The notes below the pieces were generated by a model, which made no database searches, was not told the origin of the DNA, and saw only the letters and a program-made list of their open reading frames with translations. Positions 57,801-60,000 of a stretch of DNA of 60,000 nucleotides are shown here, piece after piece. Location of the stretch: positions 276,959-336,958 of the forward strand of contig NMRA01000029.1 of NCBI GenBank assembly GCA_002633005.1, given 5' to 3'. Positions within the stretch are counted from its first letter, which is position 1, and every line of letters starts with the position of its first letter. A program made the position numbers and the translations under genes. The stretch is from Phoronis australis. Taxonomy: Eukaryota > Phoronida > Phoronidae.

Positions 57801-59825
57801 CACGTCTATTTTGACAAAGCAATGATTTGAGACCGACTCCATAAGAATAAGCGGCCTACTTCAAAACTTTTTTTCAACAGAAAGCCCAAGTTTAATGCCA
57901 CTTCCAAGTAAAATCTAGGTGACAACAAAATACAATTTGGAATTGCTTGCACTTAATTAGCACAACACCATATGCTACTCACTTATGATACATGATACTG
58001 TGGTAAAAGTGTAATTTAACGGGAATTTTGAAATTAAGGAAATGCCTAGCTTCCACAATTGAGAGCCTGGAAGGTGTCTGCCCATTTTTTCACCACTTGC
58101 ATCACGTTACTCCTAATTTACTTAACAATGAGGTAAAAAGAATTTTATTTTGTATCACTGCGTTAAATACAAGGATGTCACAACCTTGACAATGTGGTAT
58201 AATCAACTGCATTCAGCCAATCTTATCGCAATCAAAGTGGACATGTCTAGTGTCTTGAATCAAGCGAATTTGGCTAACTGAATCCACAGACAAGTTTTTG
58301 TAATGTAGTGTAATTTGCTCCCTTGACTCAGAGGCCCGAGCTACTATACAGTCAATGGTCAATCCAAATATTCCTGTTCAACTACACGGTCTAAACATGC
58401 TTTAATTTGGCATAACAATCAAATTGAAGAACCTTTCGTGCATTCGAGGAACACCCTGAAGACTGGGTGTAGTTTAAACTTTTCCAACTTGGATAAGTAC
58501 TTTGCGTTTCGCAATTACTTTCAAGTCCTCAAAAATAAAATCAATATTTAATCGCAATATCTTAGGCCCGTTATTTCGGGAATGAAACTGGTTCTCTAAA
58601 TCAGGGACCGTTGATCCGACCAGTCACTAGTTGCTATTGAAACAGCAGCTAGTTTTTGTGCAATTCTGCAGCGTAGTGATTTTCGGCCTCCGTATGCGAA
58701 CCCGAGAAATATGACATTTGAAAGATAAGAATGAATTCGAATAAAATTGTAATGAGCACAACTAAATATTTACAACCACCAAGTTGCTCACAGGACAGGT
58801 TGATCCATGGTGAAAGAATGAAAATCAGCCAGGTTGTAATATAGTACACTCATGATTGACAAGAGATGAACTTTGAACAGAAAGTTAAAAACACGTCTAC
58901 AGAGTGATATCGAAAAACACGTATGAAACTTCTCGCCATGCAGGAACACAACATCAAATTCACAAGCATAATAATCAACCAATCAAGTTACAAGATTACC
59001 GAAATATTGAGAAATGCTTAAATACATCACGCAGTATACAGAAAGGTGCCAGACCAGGCGTAAAGGAATGTAGCCGACACAGACCTGAGTGAAGGCGAAG
59101 ATCATTGATCATACTCTAAGCATTATAAAAGCATTCCTGTTACACTATATTGGATTCGTGATTCAGAGAACCAGTTCCATCCGCTGAGTAGTGGGCCCGT
59201 TATTCAGTGATTCCTTGGTTCTCAAAATCAGGGAGCCGCTACATTCCGGACTAGAAAATCCACAGGTGCTTCACTTCAGCTGTCCATAGTAAACACAAAA
59301 CTCAATAAATTTACACAAAACAGGGATTCAACAAACCATGAGGAATTGTTCTTTCTCCCAATGCCATTTATGATGTCCTGCTCCACCGAGTTTGCAAGAA
59401 ATACACGGTCAAAACACAAAAATCTTCCCAAAAAGCTCATCCAGAGCAACTCCCTGGTCTCATGCGAAGGGTACAGAATTATCCAATGAGTTACTGTACG
59501 GAAAGGCAATTGCCGAGTTATCAATACCGTGACTTTCCCCGTGATGCTTGTTATGGACGGCTGAAGTGAAGCACCCGTGGAATTTCTAATCCGGAGTGTC
59601 ATACCTTGTAGTATTATATAGAGTGTATTGGGGACGATCAGAAACTGGGGACGCCTGTGCTATACCCGACCAGTGCCGTGGGCGTGATGGTCTGCTTGTA
59701 CCGCGACTGCTTGTACTCACCTGACATTTGGGACCGATCAACTTGAACACAAGTTCATTTTCAGCATTTGAAAGTACCATCGATGGCACATTATCTGCTC
59801 TAGGCCTGGGTTTGGCTTCGGTCAT
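15718..59825 (-). CDS. WASL: WASP/N-WASP-family actin nucleation-promoting factor, 10 coding exons, 503 aa
   Basis: This protein would activate the Arp2/3 complex downstream of Cdc42 and PIP2 to make branched actin. Exons (minus strand, 5' to 3') are 59721-59825, 25407-25547, 25013-25099, 23052-23175, 20859-20903, 18871-19040, 18012-18192, 17225-17712, 16760-16871 and 15718-15776. All are GT-AG, and 1512 nt join in frame. By residue: EVH1 about 24-140 ([36 protein letters not shown]), basic patch 185-197, CRIB 203-217 ([15 protein letters not shown]), GTPase-binding domain to about 270 with Tyr256 in IYDFIEK, proline-rich 275-394, WH2 motifs at 402-418 and 432-448, connector 466-483, acidic tail 484-503 with Trp502. 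Length and the two WH2 motifs match N-WASP (about 505 aa) better than WASP, which has one WH2. Autoinhibition by the GTPase-binding domain holding the connector is expected from the family. Confidence 0.97.
15928..15998. repeat. GC-rich inverted repeat in WASP-family intron 9
   Basis: GTGCGTAGGCG near 15932 and CGCCTACGCCCCAC near 15985 can pair, with a spacer of about 45 bp that also carries GGGCGCGCC. The block is much more GC-rich than its AT-rich surroundings and is probably a small foldback repeat. Confidence 0.4.
16760..16871 (-). CDS. WASL: WASP-family exon 9: connector (C) helix
   Basis: This exon encodes [10 protein letters not shown], then [19 protein letters not shown], the amphipathic connector helix that binds Arp2/3 or the GTPase-binding domain in the autoinhibited state. 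It starts in phase 0 (acceptor TTTGACAG) and ends in phase 1 (donor GTGAGT). Confidence 0.95.
17225..17712 (-). CDS. WASL: WASP-family exon 8: proline-rich region and two WH2 motifs
   Basis: This is the largest exon (488 nt), and much more GC-rich than its surroundings. Ten runs of five to eight Pro are separated by Ser/Arg/Gly linkers ([26 protein letters not shown]); they are ligands for profilin and SH3 domains in the family. Two G-actin-binding WH2 motifs follow, [17 protein letters not shown] and [17 protein letters not shown]. The second has Asn at the first Lys of the usual LKKV. A long Gly-rich frame on the + strand is only its shadow. Confidence 0.97.
18012..18192 (-). CDS. WASL: WASP-family exon 7: GTPase-binding domain second half
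   Basis: This exon encodes [17 protein letters not shown], then [20 protein letters not shown] and the first polyproline run. The Tyr of IYDFIEK is residue 256 here and aligns with the regulatory phosphotyrosine of N-WASP (Tyr256). It starts in phase 0 after TTTGCCCAG and has donor GTGAGT. Confidence 0.96.
18871..19040 (-). CDS. WASL: WASP-family exon 6: basic patch and CRIB motif
   Basis: This exon encodes a Lys-rich PIP2-binding patch ([13 protein letters not shown]) followed by [17 protein letters not shown], a close match to the CRIB consensus that binds Cdc42-GTP. The intron acceptor is CCCCATAG and the donor is GTAAGT. Confidence 0.96.
19041..20858 (-). other. WASP-family intron 5
   Basis: No exon or ORF is supported here. 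The segment near 19714-19742 (GGCAATATCTCGCGTGATCTTGC) resembles the interior of the foldback element at 2371-2510. Confidence 0.6.
20859..20903 (-). CDS. WASL: WASP-family exon 5: 45-nt linker microexon
   Basis: This exon encodes [15 protein letters not shown], a Ser/Thr/Pro linker between EVH1 and the basic patch. The acceptor is TTTTTGCAG and the donor is GTAAGT, with phase 1 at both ends, so skipping it would keep the frame and remove 15 residues. It is supported by splice phase rather than by strong conservation. Confidence 0.82.
21338..21411. repeat. 37-bp tandem duplication
   Basis: Two nearly identical adjacent units begin AAAGTATTGACCACCCAGTA at 21338 and 21375. Only two bases differ. 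Confidence 0.95.
22545..22660 (-). mobile_element. Possible retroposon 3' end
   Basis: On the minus strand a GC-rich stretch with an open frame (reading [20 protein letters not shown]) is followed by TGTAATAAAGATATTTGTATC, like the 3' end of a processed or LINE transcript. No poly(A) run is left. The family is not recognised. Confidence 0.3.
23052..23175 (-). CDS. WASL: WASP-family exon 4: EVH1 C-terminal helix and basic linker
   Basis: This exon encodes [20 protein letters not shown], the C-terminal helix of EVH1, followed by a basic stretch [16 protein letters not shown]. The acceptor is TTTCAG; the donor GTAGCT is weaker than others in the gene but keeps phase. Confidence 0.92.
23903..24199 (+). 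pseudogene. THAP-like zinc-finger ORF fragment in WASP-family intron 3
   Basis: From the ATG at 23978 the frame reads [15 protein letters not shown] and later FFAFPTS. The start MP..CCAVGC and the F.FP motif about 30 residues on resemble the N-terminal half of THAP DNA-binding domains. The expected C-x2-H pair does not follow; the frame ends CNLGRPY then stop. It could be a first exon, a decayed transposase or regulator, or chance. It lies antisense to the host gene. Confidence 0.4.
25013..25099 (-). CDS. WASL: WASP-family exon 3: EVH1 middle
   Basis: This exon encodes [20 protein letters not shown] and [15 protein letters not shown] and YFHTF are conserved in WASP-family EVH1 domains, which bind WIP/verprolin peptides. 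It has phase 0 at both ends, acceptor TGTTCCAG and donor GTACGT. Confidence 0.95.
25407..25547 (-). CDS. WASL: WASP-family exon 2: EVH1 N-terminal half
   Basis: This exon encodes [40 protein letters not shown] and IRVYDLN. Trp in YKTW and the NPNRSYF segment are typical of the family. It has phase 0 at both ends, acceptor TTTTTCAG and donor GTAAGG. Confidence 0.96.
27407..27537 (+). repeat. Dispersed repeat, copy 1 of pair with 45023-45158
   Basis: The segment with CATCATATCTTAGAAATGAC and CTGATCGGATTAATATAAAA is matched in reverse complement at 45023-45158 (CATCATATCTCATACAC, TATCGGATTTATTTGAAAC). No coding content is seen. Confidence 0.55.
27726..28049 (+). mobile_element. 5'-truncated LINE remnant: end of an RNase H-containing ORF
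   Basis: The frame reads [19 protein letters not shown] and runs 107 codons to a TGA, ending [19 protein letters not shown] resembles the (G)NExAD motif with the last catalytic Asp of RNase H domains in non-LTR retrotransposons of the I/Jockey type; Ala stands where Gly is usual. A stop codon lies immediately upstream (27723), so the rest of the ORF is missing. 5' truncation is typical of LINE copies. Confidence 0.6.
29282..29320. repeat. AGT trinucleotide microsatellite
   Basis: A run of AGT repeats with one AGC interruption, in WASP-family intron 1. Confidence 0.95.
30237..30284. repeat. 24-bp tandem duplication
   Basis: Two units (CATTGACTACGCCAATAACC plus ACTT) differ at two positions. 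Confidence 0.95.
30461..30912. mobile_element. MITE-like element with inverted ends and internal TG microsatellite
   Basis: The left end CCAAAGTGCCGTCCACACAC is matched by the inverted right end (reverse complement CCAAGAGTCCCGTCCACACA), about 27 bp with a 2-bp gap. Inside are GTTCTAGGGYAA motifs and a TG/CG run at 30797-30850. The left 14 bp match those of the element at 42239, so they are one family. No target duplication was identified. Confidence 0.65.
30797..30850. repeat. TG dinucleotide microsatellite
   Basis: About 20 TG units followed by TGCG variants, inside the MITE-like element at 30461-30912. Confidence 0.95.
33421..33512 (+). repeat. Dispersed repeat, inverted partner of 34431-34523
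   Basis: TATAACTTCAAGAAGTCTTT here aligns with TATAACTTCAAGAAATCTAT in the reverse complement of 34431-34523. The match continues through AAAAATGTATTTTTG and GGACCTTTAAAG with gaps. These are two copies of one element in opposite orientation, 0.9 kb apart. Confidence 0.55.
34431..34523 (-). repeat. Dispersed repeat, inverted partner of 33421-33512
   Basis: On the minus strand this reads TATAACTTCAAGAAATCTAT, AAAAATGCATTTTTC and a GGTACA end, the same order as at 33421-33512. Confidence 0.55.
34803..35206. mobile_element. Non-autonomous DNA transposon (MITE) with 6-bp target duplication
   Basis: The element begins CAGGGCTTGGAAT and ends ATGCCAAGCCCTG, inverted repeats of about 13 bp with one mismatch. 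It is flanked by TTCAAA on both sides (34797-34802 and 35207-35212). It is 404 bp, more GC-rich than its surroundings (repeated GCGGAAA and CCGCGG), and has no transposase frame. CAGGG ends suggest a hAT-like source, though hAT elements normally duplicate 8 bp. Confidence 0.75.
35331..35570 (+). repeat. Dispersed ~240-bp repeat family, copy a
   Basis: It shares with 43878-44090 and 49681-49935 the ordered motifs CACAAAATAATTGCCAAAAT, TTTTATGACATSTACAC and AATTTCACNTGNTGGCCAT. It is non-coding and flanked by AT-rich sequence. Confidence 0.55.
42239..42640. mobile_element. MITE-like element with amplified right end
   Basis: The left end AAAGTGCCCTCCACTTAAGA then GTTACCCCAGAACAAGTTAC is inverted at the right (GGCAAGTTGTTCTGGGGCAA then CTCGTAGTGTGG). 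The right-end module occurs twice in tandem (about 44 bp, 42543-42586 and 42587-42630). Partial copies with TAGTGTGGATGC lie at 42304 and 42413. It is the same family as 30461-30912. Confidence 0.6.
43878..44090 (+). repeat. Dispersed ~240-bp repeat family, copy b
   Basis: It has TTTCCCACAAAAATAATTGC, TTACGACATCTATACTGTAC and AAATTTCACTTGTAAGCCAT in the same order and spacing as the other copies. Confidence 0.55.
45023..45158 (-). repeat. Dispersed repeat, copy 2 of pair with 27407-27537
   Basis: The reverse complement matches 27407-27537 over the segments CATCATATCT and ATCGGATT(A/T)AT, and the downstream TTTTGCATG. Confidence 0.55.
46342..46420 (+). pseudogene. Protein tyrosine phosphatase active-site relic
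   Basis: The frame 46342-46383 reads [13 protein letters not shown] then stop. HCTAGVGR fits the tyrosine phosphatase loop HC-x5-R in its common form (V/I)HC(S/T)AGVGR. Directly after Arg the frame shifts: the +1 frame continues TLLTHCIV, as expected of phosphatases after GRTG, suggesting loss of about 4 nt. The rest is not recognisable. This is a decayed exon or retrocopy fragment. Confidence 0.45.
47835..47861. repeat. 9-bp tandem repeat, 3 units
   Basis: Three units of CGATAAGAG (the last with one change). Confidence 0.9.
48711..49280 (-). other. Longest open frame in intron 1, no recognised product
   Basis: A 189-codon frame is open on the minus strand. It shows no signal peptide or domain that I recognise and its composition is like the surrounding intron. 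I do not call it a gene, but it is the longest frame between the WASP exons. It covers an 18-bp perfect palindrome at 49173-49190. Confidence 0.2.
49681..49935 (+). repeat. Dispersed ~240-bp repeat family, copy c
   Basis: It has TTTCCCACAGAAATGATTGC, TTTTATGACATCTACACAGT and ATTTCACTTGTTGGCCATTT then TGTGTGTTAAATAAGTGA. Further partial members are at 53876-53995, and inverted at 36058-36085, 50636-50705 and 54198-54250. Confidence 0.55.
51252..51277. repeat. 8-bp tandem repeat
   Basis: About three units of CACCAACT. Confidence 0.85.
52671..53168. mobile_element. MITE-like element with GGCCCTTT ends
   Basis: The left end GGCCCTTTCATACTAAC is inverted at the right (reverse complement GGGCCTTTTTATACTGAC). 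The interior repeats the module CAGTATGAAC..TTAAC near 52721 and 53090 and has several AGTTAACTTC motifs. It is 498 bp with no ORF. A diverged 8-bp flank (5 of 8 bases equal) may be an old target duplication. Confidence 0.65.
54847..55010. repeat. Imperfect ~111-bp tandem duplication
   Basis: GATTCCAACTAACAACTGAT at 54847 and GATTCCTACAAACAACTGAT at 54958 start two units that share AACACAAGACA and then diverge into T-rich sequence. Confidence 0.65.
55860..55910 (+). promoter_or_regulatory. Possible cryptic promoter / first exon motif
   Basis: AAAATGGCGGTG (55874-55885) resembles a YY1-type start-site motif, and 55905-55910 is a good splice donor (GTGAGT). The ATG at 55877 would give a 28-nt first coding piece on the + strand. 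Nothing downstream supports a gene, so this is weak. Confidence 0.2.
57521..57593. repeat. 39-bp tandem duplication
   Basis: Two units with ATGACAC..TATG.CAAGCC and CTGATAATACA lie next to each other. Confidence 0.85.
57649..57709. repeat. Two adjacent hairpins
   Basis: AAGGTACA/TGTACCTT (57649-57672) is an 8-bp stem with an 8-base loop. TACAATACAGCCAC/GTGGCTGTACTGTA (57681-57709) is a 14-bp stem with one mismatch and a single-base centre. Confidence 0.75.
58562..59240. repeat. Three-copy module GGTTCTCNAAATCAGGGA
   Basis: GGCCCGTTATT..GGTTCTCTAAATCAGGGA (58564-58605) recurs in direct orientation at 59189-59236 and inverted at 59156-59178 (GATTCAGAGAACCAGTTCCA). The first and inverted copies could be the ends of a foldback element of about 620 bp. 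Confidence 0.45.
59244..59596. mobile_element. Hairpin MITE beside WASP-family exon 1
   Basis: The left arm (59244-59289: TCCGGACTAGAAAATCCACA, GGTGCTTCACTTCAGC, GTCCATA) is matched in inverted orientation at 59549-59596 over about 45 bp with some 85% identity. Both ends are the palindrome TCCGGA. The interior has no ORF I recognise. It lies 125 bp from the exon 1 donor site. Confidence 0.75.
59721..59825 (-). CDS. WASL: WASP-family exon 1 with start codon
   Basis: This exon encodes [20 protein letters not shown], then [15 protein letters not shown], whose end (NE..LF..LG.KC) matches the first strand and helix of WASP EVH1 domains. The ATG (complement of 59823-59825) is the first in its frame and has A at -3 (GAAAATGA). 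The donor GTGAGT leaves phase 0, joining exon 2 across a 34-kb intron. Confidence 0.92.
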
Positions 59826-60000
59826 TTTCTCTGGCAGGTCAGAGCACAAATTATGTCTGGTTACAGATGTTAAACAGCGTTAAACCTGTTAAAAGTTGCA
59901 AGACTTCCTCAAAAATGGCCGCATAGCAACATCCGGCTTGAACGGCCTGGTTCTAATGTTTCCTGTTGCAGGACTAATGATGGGGAACCAGATAAGATTT
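59826..60000 (-). promoter_or_regulatory. WASL: WASP-family 5' UTR and probable proximal promoter
   Basis: The region upstream of the start codon holds AAAATGGCCGC (59912-59922), close to a YY1 site, and ATCCGG (59931-59936), an ETS-type core. Both are common just around start sites of TATA-less genes. The transcription start cannot be placed from sequence alone. Confidence 0.4.

Larger units (their letters stand above)
25548..59720 (-). other. WASP-family intron 1 (34 kb)
   Basis: This single intron between the first two EVH1 exons takes up 57% of the window. All other introns of the gene are under 2.5 kb. It is AT-rich, with no convincing nested gene. It holds MITE-like elements (30461, 34803, 42239, 52671, 59244), dispersed repeats, a LINE RNase H remnant and microsatellites, all listed separately. 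The stretches between them (for example 25548-27390, 28060-29270, 35600-42230, 45170-46330, 46390-47830, 50710-52670, 55020-57500) show nothing I can name. Confidence 0.8.

Overview
This is a window from an animal nuclear genome. It is AT-rich, has spliced genes with GT-AG introns, and carries many short non-autonomous repeats. The two genes point to a marine invertebrate. Three creatine kinase domains encoded in one reading frame is the arrangement known for sperm-flagellar creatine kinase of echinoderms, tunicates and some annelids. A deuterostome such as an echinoderm, hemichordate or lancelet is my best guess, but an annelid cannot be excluded and I cannot name the species.

Positions 1-12873 (+ strand) hold 15 coding exons of the flagellar-type creatine kinase gene. 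The 5' end, which includes the N-terminal part of domain 1, lies to the left of the window. Domains 1 (partial), 2 and 3 keep the catalytic Cys and most active-site residues. Domain 2 has His where creatine kinases have an active-site Trp. Domain 3 runs into an acidic Pro/Ala/Glu tail that ends at TAA 12871-12873. The three domains share only one intron position.

Positions 12874-15717 are intergenic. The two genes are tail to tail here.

Positions 15718-59825 (- strand) hold a complete WASP/N-WASP-type gene. Its 10 coding exons join without a frame break into 503 residues. In order they encode EVH1, a basic patch, CRIB/GTPase-binding domain, ten proline runs, two WH2 motifs, a connector helix and an acidic tail with a Trp. 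Intron 1 is about 34 kb and takes up more than half of the window. The start codon and a possible proximal promoter are at 59825-59950.

The introns hold most of the odd material: several foldback or MITE-like elements (one with a 6-bp target-site duplication), dispersed AT-rich repeat families, a 14-unit 16-bp minisatellite, a tRNA-like SINE head, a LINE RNase H remnant, a THAP-like ORF, and a short relic carrying the protein tyrosine phosphatase active-site signature. I see no clear new system. The points most worth a second look are the Trp-to-His change in creatine kinase domain 2, the unequal intron patterns of the three domains, and the phosphatase and THAP-like relics inside the WASP introns.
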